64,000 nt of DNA, taken from NCBI GenBank assembly GCA_010671905.1, contig JAAHII010000001.1, positions 186,001 through 250,000 of the forward strand, read 5' to 3'. The notes below the pieces were generated by a model, which searched no databases, had not been told where the DNA came from, and worked only from the letters and a program-made list of their open reading frames with translations. This DNA comes from Leptolyngbya sp. SIOISBB (GTDB lineage: Bacteria > Cyanobacteriota > Cyanobacteriia > Phormidesmidales > Phormidesmidaceae). Position numbers and translations under genes: made by a program. Below are positions 27,691 to 37,892 of the stretch, piece after piece; position 1 is the first letter of the stretch; each line of letters starts with the position of its first letter.

Positions 27691-28290
27691 TTACAGAAAT
27701 TCGAGACTCTCTGCCAGGGTGACCACTGTCTGAGGGACTTGCGCCGAGGCCTCTTCTAAAGCTGCGACCACCAGTAAATAAACTGTCGCTCCACGCTGAT
27801 TGGCCAAGATGCTGCCTGAAACGGGTTGTGGCGATCGATTGCCTTGGCTCAAGCGCCCAGTCCAGTCAATTTGTAATCCTTGGGGAACCGAGGTAAAAGT
27901 TTGGGTTTGAAAGCCTTCTCCATTATTCAGCGCCTGGTTAGCCAGGGCAACCAGCGTCACATCTGGCAAGGGGGTTTCGCTATCTAGGGGCAGCTGCACA
28001 ATGCTATAAGCCAGACTGCCATCGGGCAGCGTAAACAGGGGTGAGCCCCCCGCTGTGGTGGTCGTCGTCCCATCCAAAATCCCGATCTGGAAGGTGCCCT
28101 GCGGATCTTCATAGATGCCACTGAAGTTAGACGTCGTCTCAACGGTCAGCTCATCGGCAGGCGTTTGAGCCAGGGCGGCTCCTCCGGATGAAACAGTGGG
28201 TGACCGAAAACCAGGGCCAGCGCCGAGCAATAGCGACACCAGGAGGGCGATCGCGGCAATTCCCATCCATCCTAGTGATCGTCGGTTCAT
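27691..28290 (-). CDS. Exported or membrane-anchored hypothetical protein
   Basis: A 199-residue protein with an N-terminal export signal: basic MNRR, a hydrophobic core (IAAIALLVSLLLGA) and a possible cleavage site after AALAQ near residue 42. The mature part is beta-rich with repeated Thr/Ser/Gly stretches (GILDGTTTTTAGGS) and no cysteine. It is upstream of the DUF3318-like gene on the same strand with about 75 bp between them. No family recognised; the profile suggests a small periplasmic protein. Confidence 0.65.
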   Translation of the reverse strand: MNRRSLGWMGIAAIALLVSLLLGAGPGFRSPTVSSGGAALAQTPADELTVETTSNFSGIYEDPQGTFQIGILDGTTTTTAGGSPLFTLPDGSLAYSIVQLPLDSETPLPDVTLVALANQALNNGEGFQTQTFTSVPQGLQIDWTGRLSQGNRSPQPVSGSILANQRGATVYLLVVAALEEASAQVPQTVVTLAESLEFL

Positions 28291-28368
28291 GGCCCCAGCC
28301 TCGGTGCGATTAATGTTCGCCCTTAGCTTACCGAGAAATTTCGGTGCCAGTCGCTCTTTTGCCAGAAA

Positions 28369-29583
28369 TTAACTCCGACAAAAAGATTCCACACACCGCA
28401 CAAACATTTCCACGCCAGTCGACAGAGCCGCTTCATCAAAATCAAACCGGGGATGATGATGGGGATACGCCAGGTTCTTCGCTTGATTAGCTGATCCTAA
28501 AAAGAAATAACAGCCCGGCACTGCCCGCAAGAAAAAGGACATATCTTCACCGCCCATAGTTTGGCATTCGGGCACGACCCCAGCGGGAGCTTCCACCACA
28601 GACAGAGCAACTGACCGCACTAACTCCGCGATACCCGCATCATTTACCACGGGTGGATACAGCGGATTGTAGTCCAGCTCATAGCTCGCCCCATGGCATT
28701 GGCAGACGCCCCCAATAATCTCGTCGAGCCGTTGCGCAAAATAGCCTTCATAGATGTCATCAAAATAGCGCACCGTACCGCTCAACCGAGCCTGGTCAGC
28801 AATCACATTGACCGCTGACCCAGCATGCAGTTCGCCTAGCGTAACCACTGCCGCCTTCAGGGGGTCGATATTGCGAGCCACAATGGTCTGCAGGGCATTG
28901 ACGACCTGGGCTGCTACCACAATAGAATCCACAGTTTGATGGGGAATCGCCCCGTGTCCACCCCGACCTTTGAGCGTGCAGTGAAAGAATTCAGTGGCCG
29001 CCATCATTGGCCCCGTACGCACACCCACCGTACCCACCGGCAAATTGTTCCACAAATGCAAACCGATAATGGCGTCCACATTGGGATTTTCCAGAGCACC
29101 CTCCTCAATCATGGGTTTGGCGCCCCCCGGACCTTCCTCAGCGGGTTGAAAGATAAACTTCACCGTGCCGCAAAAACTATCGCGGTGCTGCGAGAGATAG
29201 TAAGCCGTTCCCAGGGCGATCGCCACGTGGCCGTCGTGCCCACAGGCATGCATGACGCCATCCCGCTGCGATCGATAGTCGACTTTGTTCATCTCGTGAA
29301 TCGGCAAGGCATCCATATCAGCGCGAATCGCCAGTACTGGCCCCGGTTTATGGCCCTGAATGACGGCCACAATACCGGTTTTGGCAATTCCCCGTTGATG
29401 TTTAATCCCCCACTTCGTCAGCTTTTGGCTGATCAGAGCCGCTGTTTCCGCTTCCCGGAAAGCCAATTCCGGTTGCTGATGAATTTGCCGTCGCCAGAGA
29501 GTAATTTGTGGCTGCAGTTGGCGAATGGATAAGCGCACCCCTGACAGGGTCGATGTGGCAGCTGGAAAAACCGTTGAAATCAT
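28369..29583 (-). CDS. M20-family amidohydrolase (HipO/IAA-amino-acid hydrolase-like)
   Basis: Zinc-dependent M20D amidohydrolase of 404 residues. Metal-site motifs: MHACGHDGHVAIALG near 109-123, FIFQPAEEGPGGAKPMIEEGAL near 146-167, GLHLWNNLPVGTVGVR, and TMGGEDMSFFL near 355. The dimerisation (lid) domain includes GRGGHGAIPHQTVDSI. Relatives hydrolyse N-acyl amino acids such as hippurate or acetyl-diaminopimelate; the substrate here is unknown. It is the upstream member of three consecutive minus-strand genes. Confidence 0.92.
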   Translation of the reverse strand: MISTVFPAATSTLSGVRLSIRQLQPQITLWRRQIHQQPELAFREAETAALISQKLTKWGIKHQRGIAKTGIVAVIQGHKPGPVLAIRADMDALPIHEMNKVDYRSQRDGVMHACGHDGHVAIALGTAYYLSQHRDSFCGTVKFIFQPAEEGPGGAKPMIEEGALENPNVDAIIGLHLWNNLPVGTVGVRTGPMMAATEFFHCTLKGRGGHGAIPHQTVDSIVVAAQVVNALQTIVARNIDPLKAAVVTLGELHAGSAVNVIADQARLSGTVRYFDDIYEGYFAQRLDEIIGGVCQCHGASYELDYNPLYPPVVNDAGIAELVRSVALSVVEAPAGVVPECQTMGGEDMSFFLRAVPGCYFFLGSANQAKNLAYPHHHPRFDFDEAALSTGVEMFVRCVESFCRS

Positions 29584-30553
29584 AGTTGCTTATTAAAAAT
29601 GACCTGTGTGGGTAGAAGATTTGAGCAACAAAACAGGCATTATCCTATTTTTATATCCGACCTCTATCCCGAACCCGCGATCGCCCAAACATTGGCAGAC
29701 ACGATGACGTATTTGCCCCTTTGGCGACGGCTCTCAAAACAAATCGAACCCTTGTCTAATAATGGTTTGACCTTACCAGGCTGAGCCGCGATGACGCGCC
29801 CAACTCCAGTCTTTATTAGGTGGCTTCCAACTCAAATAAGCTTGGCAACTAACTCATTCAGACTTTGACTCAGTCAAACCATTTGAACATTATGAAAGAC
29901 TAAGTTGAGGACATGTGTGATCATGCCCATTTTGTTCAGTAAAGTTTCTGTTAAATAATCCGTGCAATCTCCGATGACAGCCCTTTGCTTCATCTGGCCT
30001 TCATATAGGTGATCCGGCGAGATTGGCCTTATCCGGAAAAAAGGTATTGCTGATAATTAAGCGATCGATTGAGTTCCTAGCGTTGCCTGAATCGGATTAC
30101 GCAGTTTGCTGCCTTTCTAGGGCGCATCATCAATTAATCCCGAAAACCTTGTGGGGCAAGCATGACCGCGCCCGCATCCACTTAACACGCTAGGGGCTGT
30201 CGTCCTTTTGCTGAAAGGATTTGGTCCCTAAATAATGACAGCCCCTAGTACCAGTGAGGCGATTTATCGTCGCTTGAACTGGGAAATAAGGACTTGAACT
30301 AAGTCTAATGTTTTTGCCGTCTTAGATATCGGGTCAAATCCTTCATTGTCGCCGCTGGTTTGTCAAAAGCATTCCAAAGGGCTCTTCACCCACCGAAGCA
30401 TACGCTGGGTTTTCATCGCTCAAACCATTCGCGGAAGTAGGTAATTTCGCCCCTAACGACGAATGCCCAGCCTGAATAACAGCTGGGCATTGGTTTTAAA
30501 TATCATCTGTAAATTGGCGAGGTATCGACACTTCCTAAAGCGTCGAACTAAGA
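29584..30553. other. 970-bp intergenic region holding repeat copy B
   Basis: The longest non-coding stretch of the window. Apart from repeat copy B (30118-30248) I see no RNA gene, tRNA or ORF with plausible coding character; the 61-codon frame at 29599 lacks family features. Confidence 0.45.
30118..30248 (+). repeat. 131-bp MITE-like repeat, copy B
   Basis: Starts CTAGGGCGCATCATCAATTA and ends GACAGCCCCTAG. The right module forms a strong hairpin: CTAGGGGCTGTC (30190-30201) pairs exactly with GACAGCCCCTAG (30237-30248), with an inner CCTTTTGCTGAAAGG stem. Both ends abut CTAG. Confidence 0.85.
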
Positions 30554-31090
30554 CTAGCAGCGTTGCTCCAGATATTGGCCAATCATGATTTCCTGTCCGG
30601 CCCGTGAAACAATCGTCTGACGGGTGCGGGTAGATTCACCAATTAACTTAATTTCCTCTTCAAAACTGGAGCCGTCGTAGGCCGTCTTGAGTACCATCGT
30701 GCGCGGTTCACGAAAGCTAAAATTAGCTGTCACTGGCTTTGCTGTGGAGAAGCCGCGATCGCGATACAGGGTTGACCCGCTAATCCCAAATAAGGTTGAC
30801 CCACTCACCGGTTTGCGCTGTGTGTGAATGTAATTGCTTTCCCAAGTAATTTGAGCGCCGCAGATTAAAGCAGTTTGCTCAGGCAACTGGTGTAGCTGAT
30901 GTAAGTCAGTCAGTTCGGCAGTTCCCGCAGGCAAAAAGCGAATGTTGAGATAGCTCACCACTTCTTGTACATCGCCACTTTTGAGCGTGTAATAGCGACG
31001 CTTAGAACACCAATCACCCTCACTAGTCTTAAAAAAGGAGGACACCAAAGGCTCAGCCAGAGTGCGCGCAGTATCTAGGGAATAGGGCAT
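30554..31090 (-). CDS. CpcS/CpeS-family phycobiliprotein lyase (CpcU-like)
   Basis: Chromophore lyase attaching phycocyanobilin to cysteines of phycobiliproteins, 178 residues. Family features: FFKTSEGDWCSKRRYYTLKSGDVQEVVS near the N-terminus, CGAQITWESNYI, GSTLFGISGSTLYRDRGFSTAKPV, TMVLKTAYDGSSFEEEIKLIG and RTRQTIVSRAGQEIMIGQYLEQR, forming a lipocalin-like barrel. The KLIG-RTRQTIISRAG type fits the CpcU branch, which works with a CpcS partner in some cyanobacteria, better than the catalytic CpcS branch; that subdivision is from memory. Confidence 0.85.
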   Translation of the reverse strand: MPYSLDTARTLAEPLVSSFFKTSEGDWCSKRRYYTLKSGDVQEVVSYLNIRFLPAGTAELTDLHQLHQLPEQTALICGAQITWESNYIHTQRKPVSGSTLFGISGSTLYRDRGFSTAKPVTANFSFREPRTMVLKTAYDGSSFEEEIKLIGESTRTRQTIVSRAGQEIMIGQYLEQRC

Positions 31091-31405
31091 AGTAAGGTTA
31101 TCCGTTGAGAGGGAAAAGACTCAAAAAAGCAACGTCTTGAGAATTGTTAATTTTTGTAACTTACATCAATGCTATCGGTCTGTCTCAGAATTGACAACTT
31201 GCCAGCTTTTGTTCACGGTTTTGTTTAATGGTGCTAACTCGATATACCAATGTCCTTCCATTGATTCCCGATAGTACTGAGACCTAGTGGCGAAACCGCT
31301 CTATCCGCTACAAAAGAGATAAAGGCATGATGAAGCCTGTATTCTGTCTCCCAACTTGGTTAGAGAGATTCTAAAATAGAGAAACGTTAATGCTTTTTTC
31401 AGGAT
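31091..31405. other. Divergent intergenic region
   Basis: 315 bp between the lyase and the DUF2062 gene. It is AT-richer than its surroundings and must contain both promoters. No repeat or RNA recognised. Confidence 0.35.
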
Positions 31406-31972
31406 TTGCTAGCCACGCCAGTGTTACTCACTCCCCTAACTGATCAACCTTCTGTGCCCACTCCCGCTCGTCTTCCCGCTTCGCCAAAACCCTCTCGTTC
31501 CTGGTGGGCGCAACTGCAGCGACGCAGCCGTTACCTTTATCTGAAATTTATTCGCTTGCGAGGACACCCCAAAGAACTGGCGCGGGGATTGGCCGCTGGG
31601 GTTTTTGCTGGCATGTTTCCACTCTTTGGCGTGCAAACCATTATGGGAGTCGCGATCGCCCTACGCATCAAAGGGAATCCGCTCATGGCAGCCGCTGGTA
31701 CCTGGATTAGCAACCCACTGACGTATCTCCCGATTTACGCTTTTAACTATCGTTTGGGCAGTTGGTTGTTGGGCCGCCCGGCAATTAACTTGTTTACGGA
31801 TGTGGAATCCATGAGGGCTTGGGTAGAAACCGGAGCCGATGTCGGCATTGCCCTCATGTTAGGCAGCGCAGTTATGGGGGCGCTCTTCGGCACGGCTAGC
31901 TATTTTGCGGGCTTGCCCTTGATTCGTCGCGCTCGCCGACGGTATCGCCAACTGAAGCACCCAGGAGCTTAG
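31406..31972 (+). CDS. DUF2062 membrane protein
   Basis: A 188-residue protein with the DUF2062 pattern: basic SRYLYLKFIRLRGHPKELARGLAAGVFAGMFPLFGVQT, then TM segments with GNPLMAAAGTWISNPLTYLPIYAFNYRLGSWLLG and a final helix before a basic tail (IRRARRRYRQLK). Around three or four membrane segments. The start is TTG 31406 or GTG 31421. The function of the domain is unknown; in some species it is fused to glycosyltransferases. Confidence 0.85.
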   Translation: MLATPVLLTPLTDQPSVPTPARLPASPKPSRSWWAQLQRRSRYLYLKFIRLRGHPKELARGLAAGVFAGMFPLFGVQTIMGVAIALRIKGNPLMAAAGTWISNPLTYLPIYAFNYRLGSWLLGRPAINLFTDVESMRAWVETGADVGIALMLGSAVMGALFGTASYFAGLPLIRRARRRYRQLKHPGA

Positions 31973-32317
31973 TCGGGCTTGGTTGATGGCTCACATTCTC
32001 GGATACTGCCCTAAAGTAGAGTTCAACCTTCTTAAGGCTAGGTCTTGCTAGCTCAGGATTGCAGCCCTCTGACGAGTGATCATTCACCCACAGACGACTA
32101 AAACGAACAGGTTTGTATGCTATCGGGTCAGAGCTTGAGGACTCTGTCGGTGAAGCGTGCAGTTGGGAGTATTCAAGCTGGTATCTTGCCCAACCAGTTC
32201 ACTCGCAGCTGGGTCGATGAGGAAACTTTGCAAACCGATTGAAACTCCAGTGGACTGTAGTGTTTAACATGGCAGTATCATTCACTGGATGGAGCGCGAT
32301 CGCGCTCTACACAAGCG
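31973..32317. other. Intergenic region before the P-type ATPase
   Basis: 345 bp without a recognisable gene or repeat. Presumably carries the promoter of the copper-type ATPase. I could not identify a CopY- or CopR-like operator with confidence. Confidence 0.35.
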
Positions 32318-34567
32318 ATGCAAGAAATTTTGCAAATTGCCGGGATGAGCTGTGCGGGCTGTGCCCGCAACGTTGAAAAGGTCGTCAACCAGATCGACGG
32401 GGTTGAAAATTGCATCGTCAACTTTGGTACCGAGCAGGCTACCGTCGAGTTCAATGCTCGACAAATCCAGCTACCAGTCATTCAGCAAGCTGTGGAGCAG
32501 GCGGGTTACGGTGCCACGCCGGTAACTGAGTTTGGCGAAGCACCTCTGAGCCTGGAGGAAACCTCAGATCCCCAGGCCCGGAGCTTGCTCCGTAAAGTTA
32601 TCTTCGGGAGTATCGTCAGTGCCATCATCGTCTTCGGGTCTATCCCCATGATGACGGGCCTGCAGATTGGCTGGATTCCCCTCTGGTTGCATCATCCCTG
32701 GGTACAGTGGGCGTTAGCGACCCCGGTGATGCTGTGGTGTGGCCGAGACTTTTTTGTGGGGGCCTGGCATAGTTGGCAGCGACGAGCGGCTGATATGAAT
32801 ACCCTCGTGGCCCTGGGGACGGGGGCGGCTTATCTGTATTCATTAGTGGTGACGATCGCCCCGCAGTTGGTCACTACCCAAGGGTTGGCCGTCGCCGTGT
32901 ACTACGAAGCGGCGGTGGTTATTATTACCCTGCTGCTGCTGGGTCGCTGGTTAGAACAGCGGGCTAGAAAACACACCTCCGATGCCATTCGTCACCTGAT
33001 GGGACTGCAGGCGAAAACGGCTCGGGTCTGGCGCCAGGAGGAATTTGTCGATATTCCCATTCAGGCGGTCGTCGTTGGGGATGTGGTACTGGTGCGGCCG
33101 GGAGAAAAGATTCCGGTTGATGGTGAGGTGATCGAGGGTCAATCCACGGTTGATGAATCGATGGTGACCGGTGAATCGATGCCGGTGAGCAAGACAGTCG
33201 GCGATCCGGTGATTGGTGCAACACTCAACAAAACGGGCAGCTTTCGGTTGCGGGCATCGCGGGTGGGCAAAGATACGATGCTGGCCCAGATTGTTCAGTT
33301 GGTGCAAGCCGCCCAAAACTCGAAAGCCCCGATTCAAAACTTGGCCGACCGCGTCACGGGTTGGTTTGTGCCTGTGGTGATGGCGATCGCGCTCGTCACT
33401 TTTCTTGTCTGGTTTTTCACAACAGGGAATCTAACTCTGACTCTGGTCACAACGGTGAGTGTCCTAATCATTGCCTGTCCCTGTGCGCTGGGGTTAGCCA
33501 CGCCAACGTCCATCATGGTGGGTACGGGCAAAGGGGCCGAAAATGGCATCCTGATTCGCGGTGGGGATAGTTTGGAGCAGGCTCATAGCATCACTACCCT
33601 GGTGCTCGACAAAACGGGCACGCTGACGGCGGGTAAACCGACCGTCACTGACTTCGTCACGGTAGCCGGAACCGCTAATCAAAACGAGTTAAAGCTACTG
33701 CAATGGGTGGCGGCGGTGGAGCAAAATTCTGAGCATCCCTTGGCCGAAGCCATTGGACAATATGCCCAACGGCAAGAAATTGACCTTAATTCACTGCCCA
33801 CAGTGACTGACTTTGCCGCGATCGCTGGACGAGGCGTGCAGGGCCGGGTCGCTGATCGCTGGGTCCAAATTGGTACCGCCCGCTGGATGCAGGAACTCGG
33901 CCTGGAAATCACTCGCCTCGCGACCCGTGAAGCGGCCTTGGCCAGCCAGGCCAAAACCACGGCGTTGATTGCCATTGATGGACAGATTGCAGGATTACTA
34001 GCGATCTCCGATACGCTCAAACCCTCTTCTCGTAGCGCCGTCGAAAGATGGCAAAAAATGGGTCTCGAAGTCGTTATGCTCACCGGTGACAACCGCCACA
34101 CAGCCTCAGCATTGGCAAGTGAGGTAGGCATTCACCGGGTCCTGGCAGAAGTACGCCCCGATCAAAAAGCTGCCCAGATCAAAGCCCTGCAGCAACCCGG
34201 AAAAACTGTGGCGATGGTGGGGGATGGTATCAACGATGCCCCAGCCTTAGCCCAGGCAGATGTGGGCATCGCCATTGGTACCGGCACCGACGTCGCGATC
34301 GCGGCAAGTGACATCACCCTGATTTCTGGAGACTTGAGAGGCATTACGATAGCCATTCAACTCAGTCAAGCAACTCTGAGCAACATTCGCCAAAACCTCT
34401 TTTTCGCCTTCATTTACAACATCATTGGTATTCCCATTGCCGCAGGGGTGCTGTATCCGCTGACGGGTTGGTTGCTCAATCCCATCGTTGCCGGAGCGGC
34501 GATGGCGTTCAGCTCGGTGTCTGTCGTGACAAATGCTTTGCGACTCAAGCGCTTTCAGCCTCATTAG
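32318..34567 (+). CDS. Copper-translocating P1B-type ATPase (PacS/CtaA-like)
   Basis: Heavy-metal P-type ATPase of 749 residues. One N-terminal metal-binding domain with [13 protein letters not shown] (CxxC at 12-15), eight membrane helices, TGES in [11 protein letters not shown], ion-site CPC in [15 protein letters not shown] near 386, phosphorylation motif [12 protein letters not shown] near 430, SEHPLAEAI and the hinge [25 protein letters not shown] and SEHPL indicate Cu(I). Cyanobacteria typically have CtaA (cytoplasmic import) and PacS (thylakoid lumen loading); the N-terminal domain looks more PacS-like, but the assignment is not firm. Confidence 0.93.
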   Translation: MQEILQIAGMSCAGCARNVEKVVNQIDGVENCIVNFGTEQATVEFNARQIQLPVIQQAVEQAGYGATPVTEFGEAPLSLEETSDPQARSLLRKVIFGSIVSAIIVFGSIPMMTGLQIGWIPLWLHHPWVQWALATPVMLWCGRDFFVGAWHSWQRRAADMNTLVALGTGAAYLYSLVVTIAPQLVTTQGLAVAVYYEAAVVIITLLLLGRWLEQRARKHTSDAIRHLMGLQAKTARVWRQEEFVDIPIQAVVVGDVVLVRPGEKIPVDGEVIEGQSTVDESMVTGESMPVSKTVGDPVIGATLNKTGSFRLRASRVGKDTMLAQIVQLVQAAQNSKAPIQNLADRVTGWFVPVVMAIALVTFLVWFFTTGNLTLTLVTTVSVLIIACPCALGLATPTSIMVGTGKGAENGILIRGGDSLEQAHSITTLVLDKTGTLTAGKPTVTDFVTVAGTANQNELKLLQWVAAVEQNSEHPLAEAIGQYAQRQEIDLNSLPTVTDFAAIAGRGVQGRVADRWVQIGTARWMQELGLEITRLATREAALASQAKTTALIAIDGQIAGLLAISDTLKPSSRSAVERWQKMGLEVVMLTGDNRHTASALASEVGIHRVLAEVRPDQKAAQIKALQQPGKTVAMVGDGINDAPALAQADVGIAIGTGTDVAIAASDITLISGDLRGITIAIQLSQATLSNIRQNLFFAFIYNIIGIPIAAGVLYPLTGWLLNPIVAGAAMAFSSVSVVTNALRLKRFQPH

Positions 34568-35048
34568 TAAAGAGCAGCATCCGCTGCTGGCAGGGCGAAA
34601 CTCTGTAGTGTTCAGAGCAAAAGAGGCTACGAAGTGAAGGATTTCCATGCCTTGACATGCGCCCACCTTCTCGTTTGCTCGCAGATGGCACGGTGGTCAT
34701 GTTGAAAGGTCATGCTGATAGCTAGTGATGAGACTCTAGCGAGTTCGCTAGAGTGGCGACATTGATAGATAGCGATGGTTGCACTAGCAACGCCAACGGT
34801 TTGGATGGCGGCGTGAGCGATCGCGGCTTCAGGTCGAGTTTCACTAACCGACATGATGGGACAGGCTCATTTTGGGAAACTTGATCCCGTAGTTCTAGGA
34901 CCGGTCAAAACACCTTAAATCAGCTGGTCTGATTAGATTAAGAGGGGATAGCAAAGATATCGCCACAGACAGGAATCGACTTCCTATAGTTTTGTTACAT
35001 TTGTTAATAGTGTGATTCGCACAAACTAAAAGAAACCCGTGAGGTGTT
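34568..35048. other. 480-bp intergenic region
   Basis: Contains a 75-codon minus-strand frame (34627-34854) whose translation has no recognisable features and is probably not a gene. No RNA or repeat identified. Confidence 0.35.
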
Positions 35049-36350
35049 GTGAGAGTATTCGCCTCGTTTGACTCAGCATTACGTTGGAACTTAGGAATTT
35101 TATTCGCTGCGGGCCTCTGCTTTTGGGCGGGGTTAGCAGGGCTGTTGCCAACCTTGCCCCTGTTCATCGAGACCCTGGGAGCGACGGGCTCACAAATCGG
35201 CATTGTGATGGCCTCGTTTGCCTTTGGTCTGCTGGTGGCCCGTCCTTGGCTGTCGCGCTTGGCCGATGAACAGGGCCGCAAGCTCGTACTGATGATCGGC
35301 ATTGTGTCAGTGACGATCGCCCCCTTTCTCTATTTATTAGCGCTCTATTTGCCCCCGCTGATCTGGCAGGTGAATTGGGGCGATCGCACGGTGGATATCA
35401 ATGGTGTATTACTGCTGCTGATGGCCTTTCGCGCCTTTCATGGGTTAAGTATTGCGGCCTTTGTCGTGGCCTACAGTGCTTTAATTGTCGATATTTCGCC
35501 CCCCGCCAATCGGGGCGAGTTAATCGGTTATATGAGTCTGGTGAATCCCATTGGGATGGCACTAGGCCCCGCCCTCGGCGGCTTTTTGCTGGAGTGGAGT
35601 GACTTTGCGACAGCGTTTACCGCGATGGGGATTTTGGGGATTTTGGGATTGCTCTGTGTCTTACAGGTCAAAGAAACCTATACCCCAGCGACTCGTGATC
35701 CGCAGGCGCCACGTCCCCAATTCTGGAGCTTGTTGCTAACCCCGCGCGTGCGCACGCCCGCCTTTATGCTGCTGCTGGTGGGCTTGGCATTTGGCACTTT
35801 GAGCACTTTTGTCCCCCTATTTGTCAGAGAAGCGAGCATCGACCTCAACGTCGGATTGATTTACACCACCTCGGCGATCGCGAGCTTTGGCATTCGCCTC
35901 ATGGTAGGACGGGCCTCTGATCGGCTGGGTCGAGGCCGGTTTATCACTGTCGGACTGTTGCTCTATACCCTGTCGATGCTGACGTTTTGGCAGGCAGAGT
36001 CAGCGGCGACGATGCTGCTAGCAGGACTCATTCAAGGGGGAGCTGCAGGCACGCTCATTCCCATGGTGGCAGCGATGATGGGCGATCGCTCGGCCCCCAA
36101 TGAGCGCGGCAAAGTCTTTGGCTTGGTGATGGTCGGGTTTGACGTGGGGATCGCCTTTGCGGGACCGGTATTTGGCACGTTCGCCGATTGGGTCAGCTAT
36201 CGGGGCTGTTTTGGCTTAGCGGGATTGATGACCTTTTTGGGGCTGTTGGTGTTCATCACCACCTCCAGTAAAGACCTTGATCATTCTCTCCGGTTTTCTC
36301 TGGGGCAAGGTCGCGACCTGTATGCGATCGATCTCCCCCCGGTTAAGTGA
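35049..36350 (+). CDS. Major facilitator superfamily transporter
   Basis: A 433-residue, 12-helix MFS protein. The N-half loop 2-3 motif is present as RPWLSRLADEQGRKLVLMIG (variant of G-x-L-a-D-r-x-G-r-k), repeated in the C-half as LMVGRASDRLGRGRFITVG. LVNPIGMALGPALGGFLLEW matches motif C of drug:proton antiporters, so an exporter is likely. Start is GTG 35049. Repeat copy C begins 24 bp after the stop codon. Substrate unknown. Confidence 0.88.
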   Translation: MRVFASFDSALRWNLGILFAAGLCFWAGLAGLLPTLPLFIETLGATGSQIGIVMASFAFGLLVARPWLSRLADEQGRKLVLMIGIVSVTIAPFLYLLALYLPPLIWQVNWGDRTVDINGVLLLLMAFRAFHGLSIAAFVVAYSALIVDISPPANRGELIGYMSLVNPIGMALGPALGGFLLEWSDFATAFTAMGILGILGLLCVLQVKETYTPATRDPQAPRPQFWSLLLTPRVRTPAFMLLLVGLAFGTLSTFVPLFVREASIDLNVGLIYTTSAIASFGIRLMVGRASDRLGRGRFITVGLLLYTLSMLTFWQAESAATMLLAGLIQGGAAGTLIPMVAAMMGDRSAPNERGKVFGLVMVGFDVGIAFAGPVFGTFADWVSYRGCFGLAGLMTFLGLLVFITTSSKDLDHSLRFSLGQGRDLYAIDLPPVK

Positions 36351-36373
36351 ACGATCTGAGCTTGCCTGTTTTC

Positions 36374-36504
36374 TAGGGCGCGTCATCAATTAATCTCGGA
36401 AACCTTTGGGGCTAGGCATTACCGCGCCCGAACTCACTCAGCAGGTTAGGGGCTGTCGTGCCCTTGCTGAAAGTATTTGACCGCGACCGGATGACAGACC
36501 CTAG
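36374..36504 (+). repeat. 131-bp MITE-like repeat, copy C
   Basis: Starts CTAGGGCGCGTCATCAATTA and ends GGATGACAGACCCTAG. Left module 36374-36445, right hairpin module 36446-36504. It is located immediately downstream of the MFS gene. Terminal inverted repeats TAGGGCGCGTCATC and TAGGGTCTGTCATC differ at two or three positions. Confidence 0.85.
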
Positions 36505-36655
36505 CAGCCGTCTTGGCGCGCACGAATGGTGGTTTTTGCCAGTGGTGCCATGGCAGTCCCCTTTTCAGAGAAAATGAGGACAAATTTGTGTCATGGCGTC
36601 CTTCATTTTTCCTGGAGAGTGGGGTGTCGCTGTTGTTTAGGAACCAGTGGTCATC

Positions 36656-37849
36656 ATGTATGCCCTCACAAACTGCACGATTTACACCGGTGTTGAGGTG
36701 CTGCAGGATTACGCTTTGGTGATCGCTCATGAACACATTCAGGCGATTACTCCCATAGCAGATTTGCCCGCTGAGTGTGAACGCATTGATTTAAATGGCG
36801 CATCCATTACTCCTGGATTTATTGATTTGCAGCTGAACGGCTGTGGCGGGGTCATGTTTAACGATGCGATCGCTGCCGAAACTCTGGAAGTGATGCACCA
36901 GACCAACCTGCACAGCGGCACCACCAGCTTTTTGCCCACGCTGATCACCACGTCGGATGACGATATGCAGGCCGCCATCAACACGGTGCAGGCCTATCGC
37001 CAGGCTCATCCTCACTCAGTGCTAGGGCTACACCTCGAAGGGCCTTACCTGAACCCTAAACGCAAGGGTATCCACAATGGGGATTACGTGCGATCTCCCG
37101 ATGCCGACATGATCGCCGCGATCGCGCAGGCAGGGTCAGACACGGTGCGCCTGGTCACCCTTGCCCCCGAAATGGTTGCGGCTGACGACATTGCTCAACT
37201 TGCTCAAGCGGGCATTGTGGTCTCTGCCGGACACACCAACGCCACCGACGATCAAGCCTCAGCAGGCTTTAACCAGGGCGTGACCATGGTGACGCATCTC
37301 TTTAATGCCATGTCGCCCTGGCAAAGCCGTCAACCCGGCACGGTCGGAGCCGCGCTCAATTATCCTGATATCTATGCGGGCATTATTGCCGATGGTCACC
37401 ATGTGCATTTCACGTCGATCGCCTTGGCCCATAAGCTCAAGGGCGATCGCTTGTTTTTGGTGACCGACGCGACGCCCCCAGCCGGTACCGTCATGGATTC
37501 GTTCATCATTGGCGGTCAGCAAGTCTATTACCGTGACGGTAAATGCGTCTCGGCAGAGGGCACTTTGGGTGGTTCCGCGCTGACGATGATTGAAGCGATC
37601 GCGAACTGTGTAAACCACGTCGGCATTCCGCTGGCAGAAGCGTTGCGTATGGCGAGCTTATACCCCGCCCAAGCCCTCAACATCGCCGATCAATATGGCC
37701 AGTTCTCTCCCGGCAGCGTCGCTAATGTCACCATTTTTGACCATGATCTGAACATGCTCGGCGTAGTGGATGTCGGACGGTTGCAATGCTTTGGCTCTGC
37801 TGATTCAACCGATCGTTCTCTGGTCACAACTGCACCCACGCCAGAATGA
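36656..37849 (+). CDS. nagA: N-acetylglucosamine-6-phosphate deacetylase
   Basis: Amidohydrolase-superfamily enzyme removing acetate from GlcNAc-6-P in amino-sugar recycling. 397 residues from ATG 36656; GTG 36647 is an alternative. Motifs: ITPGFIDLQLNGCGGVMFND near 55-75, GLHLEGPYLNPKRKGIHN near 122-140 with the metal-binding Glu, VSAGHTNA (His), THLFNAMSPWQSRQPG (His) and FLVTDATPPAG with the catalytic Asp. No nagB is adjacent. The promoter lies between repeat copy C and the start. Confidence 0.94.
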   Translation: MYALTNCTIYTGVEVLQDYALVIAHEHIQAITPIADLPAECERIDLNGASITPGFIDLQLNGCGGVMFNDAIAAETLEVMHQTNLHSGTTSFLPTLITTSDDDMQAAINTVQAYRQAHPHSVLGLHLEGPYLNPKRKGIHNGDYVRSPDADMIAAIAQAGSDTVRLVTLAPEMVAADDIAQLAQAGIVVSAGHTNATDDQASAGFNQGVTMVTHLFNAMSPWQSRQPGTVGAALNYPDIYAGIIADGHHVHFTSIALAHKLKGDRLFLVTDATPPAGTVMDSFIIGGQQVYYRDGKCVSAEGTLGGSALTMIEAIANCVNHVGIPLAEALRMASLYPAQALNIADQYGQFSPGSVANVTIFDHDLNMLGVVDVGRLQCFGSADSTDRSLVTTAPTPE

Positions 37850-37892
37850 GGAACGCTACCCTAAAAGGGTTCGCAATTTATCCTGACGCACT

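Noticed and set aside
29599-29784. 61-codon plus-strand ORF after the M20 gene
   Set aside because: No conserved features seen and no evident ribosome-binding site; insufficient support.
34627-34854. 75-codon minus-strand ORF between the P-type ATPase and the MFS gene
   Set aside because: No ribosome-binding site or family features; composition looks random.
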